The notes beneath the pieces were generated by a model. The model was not told where the DNA came from and did no database searches. It saw only the letters and a list, made by a program, of their open reading frames with translations. This document shows positions 10,210 through 18,535 of a stretch of DNA of 64,000 bases, one piece after another (positions within the stretch are counted from its first letter, which is position 1; each line of letters starts with the position of its first letter). The position numbers were made by a program, and so were the translations under genes. The DNA lies in assembly GCF_013371465.1 (NCBI RefSeq), contig NZ_JABWDU010000010.1:1-64000 (forward strand), in the 5' to 3' direction. This DNA comes from Ensifer oleiphilus. Its GTDB lineage: Bacteria; Pseudomonadota; Alphaproteobacteria; Rhizobiales; Rhizobiaceae.

Positions 10210-10989
10210 TCAACTTGCCAGCAGCATGCGGTCGGTCTTCATGCCGAAGTGACCGATGAGTTTCGGGATCGTGACCTCGGCCTTTTCCGCGCCGGTGATT
10301 TCGAGACGGATCGCACCGGCGTCGAGCATCACCACGCTATGGCCGAAATCGACAGCGTGCTGCATGTTGTGCGTCACCATCAGCGTGGTGAGATTGAAGG
10401 CCTCGACGGCGCGCACCGTCGCCTGCATGACGATGTCAGCCGTGCGAGGATCAAGCGCGGCGGTATGCTCGTCGAGAAGCAGGAGATCCGGCTGGTCACA
10501 CGTCGCCATGATCAGAGAAAGCGATTGCCGCTGGCCGCCGGAAAGCAGCTCGACACGCGTGTCCAGTCGGTTCTCCAGCCCAAGGTTCAGCGCGGCGAGG
10601 CGGTCGCGGTAGCTGGCGACCCGCTTGGCGTTGAGGCCACGGCTGAGGCCGAGCTTCTTTCCGCGCAATTCGGCGAGCAGCATGTTCTCCGCTACCGTCA
10701 TCGAGGCGGCGGTGCCTTTCATCGGATCCTGGAACACACGGGCGACGCGGCTTGCGCGCTTGTGCACCGGCAGCGCCGTGACATCGTTTCCGTTGATCAG
10801 GATCTTGCCGGAATCGAGCATCAGTGCGCCGGAGATGGCGTTGAGCATGCTGCTCTTGCCGGCGCCGTTCGAGCCGATGACGATGGCGAAGTTGCCGGAA
10901 GGGAGCGTTAGGCTGAGATCGTTGAGGGCGATCTTCTCGTCGGGCTGTCCCTTGTAGAAGACCTTACGTGCAGATCGGATTTCGAGCAT
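10210..10989 (-). CDS. ABC importer ATPase
   Basis: A 259-residue ABC ATPase with Walker A GSNGAGKSS (about residues 38-46), signature LSGGQRQSLSL and Walker B DLLLLDEHTAALD, complete for ATP hydrolysis. It energises the permease encoded directly downstream. The gap to the upstream binding-protein gene holds a strong hairpin (11086-11112), which suggests it is made in smaller amounts than the binding protein. Confidence 0.92.
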   Translation of the reverse strand: MLEIRSARKVFYKGQPDEKIALNDLSLTLPSGNFAIVIGSNGAGKSSMLNAISGALMLDSGKILINGNDVTALPVHKRASRVARVFQDPMKGTAASMTVAENMLLAELRGKKLGLSRGLNAKRVASYRDRLAALNLGLENRLDTRVELLSGGQRQSLSLIMATCDQPDLLLLDEHTAALDPRTADIVMQATVRAVEAFNLTTLMVTHNMQHAVDFGHSVVMLDAGAIRLEITGAEKAEVTIPKLIGHFGMKTDRMLLAS

Positions 10990-11085
10990 CCGTTCCTCCT
11001 CTGGGCAATTCCAGCAACGACGTCTGAGCGCCTTGCATTCGGAATTGTGAATAAGACTAAAGGGCAGAGCGCTGTTGGCGCCCAG

Positions 11086-11112
11086 GCGGACGGTGTTGCG
11101 TACACCGTCCGC
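11086..11112 (-). terminator. Hairpin between binding-protein and ATPase genes (attenuator or mRNA stabiliser)
   Basis: A perfect 11-base stem (GCGGACGGTGT / ACACCGTCCGC, 5-base loop) lies 14 bases after the binding-protein stop, with no T-run. Such intercistronic hairpins commonly keep binding-protein mRNA more abundant than the membrane components. Confidence 0.7.
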
Positions 11113-11125
11113 TGATGACGTCAGG

Positions 11126-12112
11126 TCACTCGACGATGCAGTTGCAGTCGGCGAGCGCAGCCGGGATTTCGATGCCGAAGGCGGCCATTGCCTTCTTCGA
11201 GATCAGCGCCTGGTGATCTTCGACAGCAGGGCGTACCGGGGCGATGGACTTCGGGTCCTTGCCCTTCAAAACCTCAGCTGCGATCTTGCCGGCATTCTCG
11301 CCGACCTGCTCGTAGTTGACGGCGAAGCTTGCCGGCACGAAGCCTTCGAGCACTGCGGTATCGACGGCGTTGACGACGGGGATGCCCGACTGACGCGCGG
11401 CCGACGCGACGGCGGCGATGGCCGGCTGGATCATGTTGGAGGTCGGACCGTAGATGACGTCCACCTTGCCGGCGAGCGAGGTGATGCGCTGCTGGATGTC
11501 ATTGAGATTGTCGACGCCGACTTCGACGACTTCAAAGCCCTGTTCCGGTGCTATCCTGCGAACGGTTTCCAGCAGCGCGACGTCATTGGCCTCGCCCGGA
11601 TTGTAGGGAAGACCGATGCGCTTGGCGTTCGGCAGCAGCTTTTTGGTGAAAGCGAGAACCGCAGCCATGTCCTGGCTGTCGGTCGCACCGGTGATACCAT
11701 CGTCACCGCTCTCAGCGGACGGAACCAGCTTGGCAGCGACCGGATCAGTCACGGCCGTGAAAATGACCGGAATGCCGGAGCCGGCGAGCGCCTTCTTGGC
11801 AATCTGCGAAACCGGCGTGGTGACCGTGTAGACGAGCTTCGGTTGTTCGGCCTGCAGCTTCGCGATCATCTGCGGCACGAGCGAAGCGTCGAAATTGGTG
11901 TGGCTCTCCGTGTAGATGACGTCCTTGCCTTCGACGAAGCCGTTTTCCGCGAGAGCCTTCTTGAAGCCGGCGATTGCGGCATTGAGCGGCGGATGTTCGC
12001 CGAAGTTGCCGATGCCGATGCGGATCGGATCGGCGGCGGCCGAGCCAGTCGCGGCGAGCATCAGGCCGACGGCCATCAGGCTTGTGATAAGTTTCGATTT
12101 CGTGGTCGCCAT
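11126..12112 (-). CDS. ABC importer substrate-binding protein (PF04392-type)
   Basis: A 328-residue protein with a Sec signal peptide (MATTKSKLITSLMAVGLMLA, cleavage near AAA-DP at about 31). The mature part has the two-lobe fold of TrpX-like ABC_sub_bind proteins (IGIGNFGEHPPLNAAIAGFKK, VVNAVDTAVLEGF). The ATG at 12110-12112 is preceded by GGAGGAGG; a longer frame upstream is unlikely. It is the first gene of the operon ending in kynureninase, which supports an aromatic amino acid such as kynurenine as ligand. Confidence 0.9.
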   Translation of the reverse strand: MATTKSKLITSLMAVGLMLAATGSAAADPIRIGIGNFGEHPPLNAAIAGFKKALAENGFVEGKDVIYTESHTNFDASLVPQMIAKLQAEQPKLVYTVTTPVSQIAKKALAGSGIPVIFTAVTDPVAAKLVPSAESGDDGITGATDSQDMAAVLAFTKKLLPNAKRIGLPYNPGEANDVALLETVRRIAPEQGFEVVEVGVDNLNDIQQRITSLAGKVDVIYGPTSNMIQPAIAAVASAARQSGIPVVNAVDTAVLEGFVPASFAVNYEQVGENAGKIAAEVLKGKDPKSIAPVRPAVEDHQALISKKAMAAFGIEIPAALADCNCIVE

Positions 12113-12187
12113 GTGTTCCTCCTCCAGCTGTCGCAATGACAGCACGACAGGGAGGAGGAAGCGCAGCCGCGCGGCAAAGTCAACGAG

Positions 12188-12228
12188 ATAGTATACAATT
12201 ATGGTGATTTGCGATTATCATATACTTT
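12188..12228. promoter_or_regulatory. Candidate GntR operators in the divergent promoter region
   Basis: Two related sites, TAGTATACAATT (12189-12200) and ATCATATACTTT (about 12217-12228), face each other as an interrupted inverted repeat (AGTATA...TATACT). They lie between the importer operon and the GntR gene. FCD-type GntR regulators commonly bind GTATAC-centred sites. Assignment to the adjacent regulator is inferred from position. Confidence 0.5.
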
Positions 12229-12280
12229 TCTCGAATATATCACCGCCACGCATCGAGGTGGCATTTCCTGGGGAGTGCAA

Positions 12281-13066
12281 GTGAGCGAAGAGCAAGAGAA
12301 CGGCACAAAGACAGAGGCCGCCTACCGGATTTTGCGGACTGAGATCCTCATGACCCGGCTGCAGCCGGGGGCGCCATTACGGGTTGATCTCCTCAGCAAG
12401 ACCTACGATGTCGGGCGGACGCCGCTGCGCGAGGCTCTTTCACGGCTGGAGGCGGAGCGCCTGGTCGTGGCGATCTCCAATCGCGGCTTCACAGTCGCGC
12501 CCGTATCGCGGGCCGAGCTGGAGGATCTGACCAAGGCACGCGCCGTCGTCGAAATCCCGTTGCTGCTGGAAGCCATGGAGCGCGGCGGTCCCGAGTGGGA
12601 ATCGGCAATCGTCACGGCGCATTACCGCCTGTCGCGCTGCAAGACGATTGTCGAGGATTCCTCCGACCTTGCCGTTGATTCCTGGATGGAGCGGCACGAG
12701 GCTTTTCACGCCGCCCTGCTTAGTGCGGCGCAATCGAGCTGGTTGATGCGCTTCCGCTCCACCATTTCTGACCAGCTCCAGCGCCATTACCGCTTTCTGG
12801 CCTTCGCCCCGGCGCTGCGCGCGGCGGCGGGTGAGACCGCCGGGTACGAGGCGGCGATGGCTGCGCTGCACAAGGCGCAGTCGATCGGTCCGCATACGGA
12901 TCTGATGGAGGCGGTGCTCGACCGCAACGCCGAGCGCGCCCGTCTGCTGATGGACGAGCATTTCGGCTATCCGCTGGAAGTCTACGCCGTCGAGGAAGGG
13001 GAAGCGGCAGCCCTTGCAGCCCGCAAGAACGGAGCGCGGACGCGTACTCATAAGAAATCCGCATGA
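12281..13066 (+). CDS. GntR-family (FCD) regulator of the kynurenine importer operon
   Basis: A 261-residue protein from the GTG at 12281, with GGGAG upstream. Residues about 10-75 are a GntR winged helix (AAYRILRTEILMTRLQPGAP and GRTPLREALSRLEAERLV), followed by an all-helical FCD ligand domain with metal-type histidines (HEAFHAALL). A TTG start at 12209 would add 24 residues but would run through the operator-like sites, so it is not preferred. Divergent from the importer-kynureninase operon, it is probably its repressor, with a kynurenine-pathway acid as effector. Confidence 0.85.
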   Translation: MSEEQENGTKTEAAYRILRTEILMTRLQPGAPLRVDLLSKTYDVGRTPLREALSRLEAERLVVAISNRGFTVAPVSRAELEDLTKARAVVEIPLLLEAMERGGPEWESAIVTAHYRLSRCKTIVEDSSDLAVDSWMERHEAFHAALLSAAQSSWLMRFRSTISDQLQRHYRFLAFAPALRAAAGETAGYEAAMAALHKAQSIGPHTDLMEAVLDRNAERARLLMDEHFGYPLEVYAVEEGEAAALAARKNGARTRTHKKSA

Positions 13067-13297
13067 ATTAATGCTGATTAACGCGATTGTTATGGGGAAA
13101 GCGACTCTGTTTCATATCGCCTAGCAAACGGGAGCGGCGTGATTTCTGCGGGCATGAGGAAGCCTGCGCAATCCACTGACACAACAAAGGAATTCGAAAC
13201 GCGTCGCCGTTAGGTGTTCGCCGTCGTCCTCCGTTTGCCTTGCGCCGCTGCCGGTCTCGGACGCGGGCATTCACCGATATTGCAGGAGGAGACGAAC

Positions 13298-15034
13298 ATG
13301 CCGAAAAGGCTGATTATCACATGCTCGATTTTGTGTCTGGCGGCGGGCTCTGCCCTTGGCGCCGGCTGGGAAAAGGAAGTGCCGACGGAGATCAACATCC
13401 AGGATCCCCACCTCAAGCGCTGGTCGGAGCTGACCTATGACAAGCAGCCCCCAGCGCTGACGCCTGGCAAGGATTACGGCATGGACCCGGCAACAGGAAA
13501 GTTCAACGCGCCGCGCGCCACCGCACTCGGCGCGTCGCCGAACTTCCCGGGCCAGCTCGACCATTGGGACGACAAGACCTACAAGAGCAATGTCGAGGAA
13601 ATCGCCTTCTACCCGCATATCACGTCGCCGTGGCATGCCTGGCCCGACGTCGCGGATTTCGGCGGCAAGCGCTACATGTACCTGCATGACCGCGATTACA
13701 TGCGGGTGCTCGACATCACGGACCCGGCCAAGGCCGAAGTCGTCTATTCCAAGGGCGGCGTCTGGGGACCGGAAGGATCCAGCGAGGACTGGGACGCCAA
13801 GACGGTACAGGACTATTTCGGCGGCATGACGATCGCCTGGAGCGAGAAGCTCCAGAAGAACGTCGTCGTTGCCTCCTACGAGATCGGTCGCTTCGGCATC
13901 CTCGACAACAAGCGCACGCAGCCTGACATCGTCGAGACGCTGCGCCAGTACAATTCGCTCAAGGGCTTCAAGGTCTACGAGATGAACGGCCCGCTGCCGA
14001 GCGACTGGAAGCTGATCGCCACCCGCACGACCGACATCAAGAACCCGGACGCGCCTGTTGGCAAGCAGCAGGGCACCGGGTCGCTCGACGCTCCCGCCTG
14101 GTTCGGCGGCAAGTACATGTATCTTTCGGCGGCGCCCGATGACAGCTACGCCTTGACCGAGTATCCGGACTACCTGCACTCGCCGGGATACCAGGCCTGG
14201 GACATGACGGACCCGGCCAATCCTCTTTTCGTGAGCCAGGTCACCGTTCCCGGGCAGGTGGTCGGCGACAAGGAAAGCGAAGACACCTACCTGATGAACC
14301 CGCGCGCCGGCAACCGCACGTCCTGGATGGGTTCGCGCATGCCTCTGTTCCTGCCGAAGCCCGTCGAAAAGGGTGGAACGATCGGATTCGGCGCCATGGG
14401 CGGTCTTGGCTTCTACACTTTCGACCTCACCAAACCCGGCACGCCGAAAATGCTCGGCCATCTGAGCATTCCACCGAGTTTTGCCGGCACTGAATTCGAC
14501 AATGCCGATACCAGCCAGTACGAGCGCACCGGCTATGTCTTTGCCAACGGCTATCCGATGAACTCCAACTGCTACGAGCCCTACAAGGACGTGCTGGTCA
14601 TCGACGCCAAGGATCCGAAGGACCCGAAGGTGGTCGCCACCTTCCCGCGCCCGACCCCGCCGGCAGAAGCGGAGTTCACGGACTATTGCCAGCGGCGCGG
14701 CAGCTTCGGTCCGAAGCGGTCCGGCACGACCCATCAGCCGGGCCACGGGCGCGACGGCATCTTGCCCTATGCCTTCTACAATGCCGGCCTTCAGATCTTC
14801 GACGTCAGGGATCCGAAGGACCCGAAGATCGCCGGCTACTACGTCCCGCGCTTCCCCAAGCCTGAGGAAATGCCTGACTACACCTATGAAAACGCCAGCT
14901 TCGCGGTCTTCACGGAGTATGACCGCAACATCATCTGGCTGATCAGCATCGATGGTATCCGCGCCCTGAAGACGCCTCTCCTTGGTGAACCGAAGACCGG
15001 CCTGACTGGCGAAGTCTGGCCGCCGCGCGGATAA
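13298..15034 (+). CDS. Secreted LVIVD/beta-propeller-type protein of unknown function
   Basis: A 578-residue protein with a clear signal peptide (MPKRLIITCSILCLAAGSALG, cleavage about 22-24). The mature part contains blade-like repeats of the LVIVD type, such as YMRVLDITDPAKAEVVY, YQAWDMTDPANPLFVSQ, DVLVIDAKDPKDPKVVA and LQIFDVRDPKDPKIAGY. It is probably a periplasmic or surface beta-propeller. No catalytic motif is recognised. The start at 13298 follows a strong AGGAGGAG; upstream frame is disregarded. A hairpin (15044-15071) separates it from the porin gene. Confidence 0.75.
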   Translation: MPKRLIITCSILCLAAGSALGAGWEKEVPTEINIQDPHLKRWSELTYDKQPPALTPGKDYGMDPATGKFNAPRATALGASPNFPGQLDHWDDKTYKSNVEEIAFYPHITSPWHAWPDVADFGGKRYMYLHDRDYMRVLDITDPAKAEVVYSKGGVWGPEGSSEDWDAKTVQDYFGGMTIAWSEKLQKNVVVASYEIGRFGILDNKRTQPDIVETLRQYNSLKGFKVYEMNGPLPSDWKLIATRTTDIKNPDAPVGKQQGTGSLDAPAWFGGKYMYLSAAPDDSYALTEYPDYLHSPGYQAWDMTDPANPLFVSQVTVPGQVVGDKESEDTYLMNPRAGNRTSWMGSRMPLFLPKPVEKGGTIGFGAMGGLGFYTFDLTKPGTPKMLGHLSIPPSFAGTEFDNADTSQYERTGYVFANGYPMNSNCYEPYKDVLVIDAKDPKDPKVVATFPRPTPPAEAEFTDYCQRRGSFGPKRSGTTHQPGHGRDGILPYAFYNAGLQIFDVRDPKDPKIAGYYVPRFPKPEEMPDYTYENASFAVFTEYDRNIIWLISIDGIRALKTPLLGEPKTGLTGEVWPPRG

Positions 15035-15043
15035 CGCCTTCCA

Positions 15044-15071
15044 GGGCCGGCATCGCAACCGACGCCGGCCC
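15044..15071 (+). terminator. Hairpin terminator after the LVIVD-type gene
   Basis: A perfect 8-base GC stem (GGGCCGGC / GCCGGCCC, 12-base loop), 10 bases after the stop codon and followed by a short pyrimidine stretch. Confidence 0.65.
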
Positions 15072-15182
15072 TTCCTCGCCCATTCCATCCACCCCCAATC
15101 AGGATCTGCTTGTCACGCGTGCCGTGGACGGAGCCGGCGAAGCTTTTCCTGCTTTCCAAACCAACGAGAGAACCAACTCGAC

Positions 15183-16256
15183 ATGAACAAGCAAACCAGT
15201 GCGACGTCACCTCTCTTGCTGAAAGGTGCGGCTGCAGCGCTCTGCGTGATGACCGGCATACAACCGGCAATGGCCTCGGAAGCGGAACCCGTCGAATATC
15301 TCCGCGTCTGTGATGCCTATGGCAACGGATTCTTCTACGTTCCGGGAACCGAAACCTGCCTGAAGATCAGTGGCTATCTCCGCCACGAGGTTGCTGCGGG
15401 CGACGATGTCTACTGGGGCGGCTCGCTCGATGGCATGCCTGGCAAGGCGCGCGCCACGCTTCGCTTCGACGCCCGCAACGAAACCGAGTTTGGTACGCTG
15501 CGCTCCTATGTGGAGACTCGTTTCGAGCACAAGGCATCAGGGGAACGCACATACATTTCGGAAGCGCTCATCGAGATTGCCGGCTTCTCGGTCGGCATTG
15601 CCGATTCCCTCTTTGCGAACTGGACCTGGGGTGCCGGCAACGTCATCTACGACGACGTCATCTACTACTCCGGCGACCGCACGATGCAGGCGAGCTACAC
15701 CCATGACTTCGGAGGCGGCTTCTCAGCCATGGTCGGCGCCGAGGAAGGCAACGGTTCTTGGGAGCTGGCGACGGTGGATGCCTCAGGCGTGGCAAGCCGT
15801 GAGTGGTTTGACCTGCGGGCCGACAGCATTCCGCATCTCCTCGGCGGCGTCAAATACGAGCAGGACTGGGGCGTGCTCTTCGGCATGGCTGCCTACGACA
15901 CCCGCTACGATGCCTGGGCCCTCAAGGCGCGCGTCAATCTCGAGGTCACCGACGCGCTCTCGTTGTTCGTCATGGCCGGCTACCAGTCCAACCCCAGCCA
16001 GCCGAACTATTACGGTAGCTGGTATGGCGATTGGGCGATGTGGGGCGGCTTTTCCTTGGAGGTCAGCGAGAAGGCAACCGTGAACACCCAGATCGACTTC
16101 GAGGAAGATGGCACTTGGAACGCGGCACTCAACGTTTCCTACGAGGTTGCGCCGGGCTTCAAGATTACGCCGGAGCTTGACTACACCGCCTTCCGCGGCT
16201 TCCGCGGACACGAAGACGCCTTTGGCGGCGTCGTACGCTTCCAGAGAAATTTCTAA
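15183..16256 (+). CDS. Alphaproteobacterial outer-membrane porin (Porin_2 type)
   Basis: A 357-residue protein with a signal peptide ending near AMASEAEP (about 31). It then has the typical rhizobial porin start VEYLRVCDAYGNGFFYVPGTETCLKISGYLR, here quoted in two parts: VEYLRVCDAYGNGFFY and TCLKISGYLR, with the conserved Cys pair. Alternating amphipathic strands run to a terminal Phe (VVRFQRNF), the outer-membrane insertion signal. It forms trimeric diffusion pores. It lies just after the secreted LVIVD-type gene and may supply the outer-membrane route for a nearby catabolic substrate. Confidence 0.92.
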   Translation: MNKQTSATSPLLLKGAAAALCVMTGIQPAMASEAEPVEYLRVCDAYGNGFFYVPGTETCLKISGYLRHEVAAGDDVYWGGSLDGMPGKARATLRFDARNETEFGTLRSYVETRFEHKASGERTYISEALIEIAGFSVGIADSLFANWTWGAGNVIYDDVIYYSGDRTMQASYTHDFGGGFSAMVGAEEGNGSWELATVDASGVASREWFDLRADSIPHLLGGVKYEQDWGVLFGMAAYDTRYDAWALKARVNLEVTDALSLFVMAGYQSNPSQPNYYGSWYGDWAMWGGFSLEVSEKATVNTQIDFEEDGTWNAALNVSYEVAPGFKITPELDYTAFRGFRGHEDAFGGVVRFQRNF

Positions 16257-16262
16257 ACACGC

Positions 16263-16298
16263 ACAATCGTCGGCGGCGACATCGCCGTCGACGATTGT
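16263..16298 (+). terminator. Porin terminator hairpin
   Basis: An inverted repeat with outer arms ACAATCGTC / GACGATTGT and inner arms GGCGA / TCGCC, starting 7 bases after the porin stop. No long T-run follows. Confidence 0.65.
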
Positions 16299-16400
16299 CT
16301 GTGCTCGACCAACGAGCGCGACGAATGATGTGGTTGAAATCCGCACAACGATGCCGGCGCTCCGCTTCAGCCATGGCTGCATCGCCAATCTTTTTCATTT

Positions 16401-16749
16401 TCATCGAAACCATCGGGCGTCGACCGGGACCATGTCGTTGTCCCCGTTTACCTGCTGGTCGTGTCCGGCATAGAAAAAGAGTGCGACGTCATCGCCTTCG
16501 AGTTTGCGTACAAACTCCCGGATCGACCGTGGCATTCCCGCCAGGTCGAGGTCACGCCTCCGTCACAACCACGAACCTCAGCCCTGTCAACTTGGACGCC
16601 ATCTCACTGGCGTCATTCTGAGGGTCCGCAAGCTGTGGCGCGTGCTGGTAAGCCGAGTTTCCGATGACCAGCGCGATGCGTCTTTCGGCCCATGCGGACG
16701 AGCTTAGAAAGAAAAAGCAGAGCGCAAGGGCCACACGAAGGTAATACAT
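16401..16749 (-). pseudogene. Caspase-like (peptidase C14) gene remnant, frameshifted and truncated
   Basis: From an ATG at 16747-16749 a signal peptide (MYYLRVALALCFFFLSSSAW) leads into ERRIALVIGNSAYQ, the start of bacterial caspase-like domains. The frame closes at 16552. Homology continues in another frame as DLDLAGMPRSIREFVRKLEG and then VALFFYAGHDQQVNGDN, which carries the catalytic-His segment, and stops at 16401. The Cys-bearing part of the domain is absent. A frameshift near 16552 plus a C-terminal truncation make it non-functional. Confidence 0.75.
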
Positions 16750-17326
16750 AGGAGCCAGCCCCACCGACCATGCTCCCGTGTCGAAATCCACGTTTGACAG
16801 GCACACCTCCGATGGTCGCCGTCAGCGCATGGCACCAGCCCAAGAGACTGCAGTCAGGTTGAATACGGATGATCCTCCACGCGCGCGGTCAACCAAGGCG
16901 GAAAGCGCTCGAGGTTGAGGAGACCCGTCGGATGTTGTCCCATAGTCCGACTGTCAGTGAGGGTGCGAAGAGGTGATGTGGCGAGGAATTCGGCCATCCC
17001 GAAATAGATCGTCGCCCATGAAGTGCGGTTGTCCATTCTGTGGGGACGTCGATAGCTGACTTGCCGGATGCCGGCTGGCGAGGGCCTGATCGACCGGCCC
17101 AACGCGGACGTTCCCTCCGGCTTGATACCCGCAGAATAACGATGAAATCGTCGTCGACGCTGTGAAACCCGCCCGCCTCAGACCGGAATTCATAGCCGAT
17201 GACATGCTTGCCATAGCGCCATGCGCTTTCATGAACGACTGATTTCCCCGAAGATCGACGCAGCGAGAATGGCAGGTCTCGGCAAATACGAGGCAGCGCC
17301 AACAACTCCAGATCTTGAGGAACACA
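16750..17326. other. Decayed region without a recognised gene
   Basis: Several overlapping open frames occur on the minus strand (roughly 16854-17338) but none has a recognisable domain, and plausible protein-like stretches change frame. This suggests decayed coding sequence of unknown origin. Its right end carries the ribosome-binding site of the Nif11-type gene. Confidence 0.4.
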
Positions 17327-17635
17327 GTGAGCGATCATCAGGCAGTCGAATTTTATTCCAGTCTTCGCAAGGATGGAGATGCGCTGGCCCGTCTGGCAGC
17401 TGCTGCAAACGAGGCCGAACTGATCGAGCTAATCCTTGATGAAGCGCAAGGCCGCAATCTGAAGTTGGATGCCAAACAGGTCAAGGCTGGTCTTGCCGAT
17501 CTCGGCAGCCTGATTGGCAACGCCACCAGAGGCGAGGAGCTTCAGGACTTCGAGCTGGAACTGGTTTCGGGCGGTATCGAGTCGGCCCGGGAACAGTGGG
17601 AGCGCGCCAAAATGGCGAACGGCGCTTGCCGGTGA
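17327..17635 (+). CDS. Nif11-type leader peptide (candidate RiPP precursor), orphan
   Basis: A 102-residue protein from the GTG at 17327, with GAGGA (17317-17321) at good spacing. Residues about 1-82 fit the Nif11 leader family: helical AVEFYSSLRKDGDALARLA, an acidic middle, and the ending FELELVSGG with the double-Gly cleavage motif. The 19 residues after it (IESAREQWERAKMANGACR) would be the core and hold a single Cys. Family knowledge: such leaders guide RiPP modifying enzymes and peptidase-containing transporters. None is adjacent here; the only RiPP-type enzymes in the window (YcaO, TfuA) are 45 kb away. Confidence 0.7.
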   Translation: MSDHQAVEFYSSLRKDGDALARLAAAANEAELIELILDEAQGRNLKLDAKQVKAGLADLGSLIGNATRGEELQDFELELVSGGIESAREQWERAKMANGACR

Positions 17636-18014
17636 ACTTCGCGGGGTCCATGCCTTGAAACGAATTGAACGTATTCCAGCGTGAAATGGCGCCCGGTGAC
17701 AGGACATCGACGAACGTCTGGCCTGGACCGGGCAGCAGCAATGGCTGCGGTTCGCCCGTCTCGGATCGACCTCACGGCTGACATCTGGACTCACCGCGCA
17801 CCTCCATAGCCCGTCTCCGGGGGCGGCATTGAGAACCTCGGCCTGCCTGCAGGCTGCCGAAACCGAACGCCCTCGCAATCCATGGCGATCGGCGTGGCTC
17901 CTCGGTGGCTTTCGGCGGCATTCCCGTTGATCCTGAGAAGGTGTTGGTCACATGCCACCTGCCTTCCGCAAGACCCATTTCGCCCGACGACCTGCCGGTT
18001 TGGCGATCTCAAAG
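17636..18014. other. Non-coding or decayed stretch
   Basis: About 380 bases between the Nif11-type gene and the SulP remnant. Only short unrelated frames are seen, none with a motif or a convincing ribosome-binding site. Confidence 0.4.
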
Positions 18015-18262
18015 ATGCAACAGGCTGCAAGGGCGAACGTGACAGCAGTGACCACCAGACCCATCTCCTCCGTCATGTTCGGCCTTGTTGCCGGCATAGA
18101 CGGCCTCGGGACCAGTGTTGCCTTCGCAGCGCTCGTCTTCTCCGGCAACCTTGCCGCTGGCTTCGGAGCCGGCGTCAGCGTCATGCTTTTGAGCTGCGTG
18201 ATCCTCGCGATCTACGTGTCGCTGCGCAGCCGTCTTTCCACCAGCGTCGCACAGGTCGACGC
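18015..18262 (+). pseudogene. SulP-family anion transporter, N-terminal remnant
   Basis: From about 18015 (or GTG 18039) the frame encodes VMFGLVAGIDGLGTSVAFAA, LVFSGNLAAGFGAGVSVMLL and LRSRLSTSVAQV. These are the first membrane helices of SulP-type transporters, of the subgroup that often carries a cyclic-nucleotide-binding domain. At about 18260 homology stops, and the sequence beyond is the opposite-strand TpsA remnant. The remaining 400 or more residues are gone. Confidence 0.65.
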
Positions 18263-18523
18263 CTATCACGCGGTTGAGAGCAACGGAGGAAGACGAAGGT
18301 TGTTGAAAGACCACCGAATTGGCGCTGCTGATCGAGAAGCTGTTCCAGTTCGTGACCAGCCGATCGCTTGTCTGATGGACGGTGAGCGTCGAACCTTGCG
18401 TGGAAATACTCCCGGAGCCGGAAACGACAGTGCCCCCGGTGGGCAGGTCGCCGGCCAATACGGTTGTCGAAAGCGCCGTGCTGCCGACGAGCGCCATCAT
18501 CACGCTGGAATAACGTTTGCCCA
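18258..18523 (-). pseudogene. TpsA (filamentous-haemagglutinin-type) exoprotein, N-terminal remnant
   Basis: From the ATG at 18521-18523 (MGKRYSSVMMALVGSTALSTT) a signal peptide leads into a two-partner-secretion domain: GDLPTGGTVVSGSGSIS, DRLVTNWNSFSISSANSVVF and SSVALNRVIGVD. Homology ends at about 18260, where the frame runs antisense through the SulP remnant. Only about 85 residues remain of a protein normally well over 1000. The start lies just downstream of the TpsB stop on the same strand, the usual TpsB-TpsA order. Confidence 0.75.
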
Positions 18524-18535
18524 TGCTCGTTCCTC

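Noticed and set aside
13271-15088. 605-codon minus-strand frame opposite the LVIVD-type gene
   Set aside because: The plus-strand gene has a signal peptide, a strong ribosome-binding site and repeat structure; the antisense frame has none.
16854-17338. Minus-strand frames with protein-like stretches
   Set aside because: No family recognised and the plausible stretches lie in different frames; recorded as decayed region rather than a gene.
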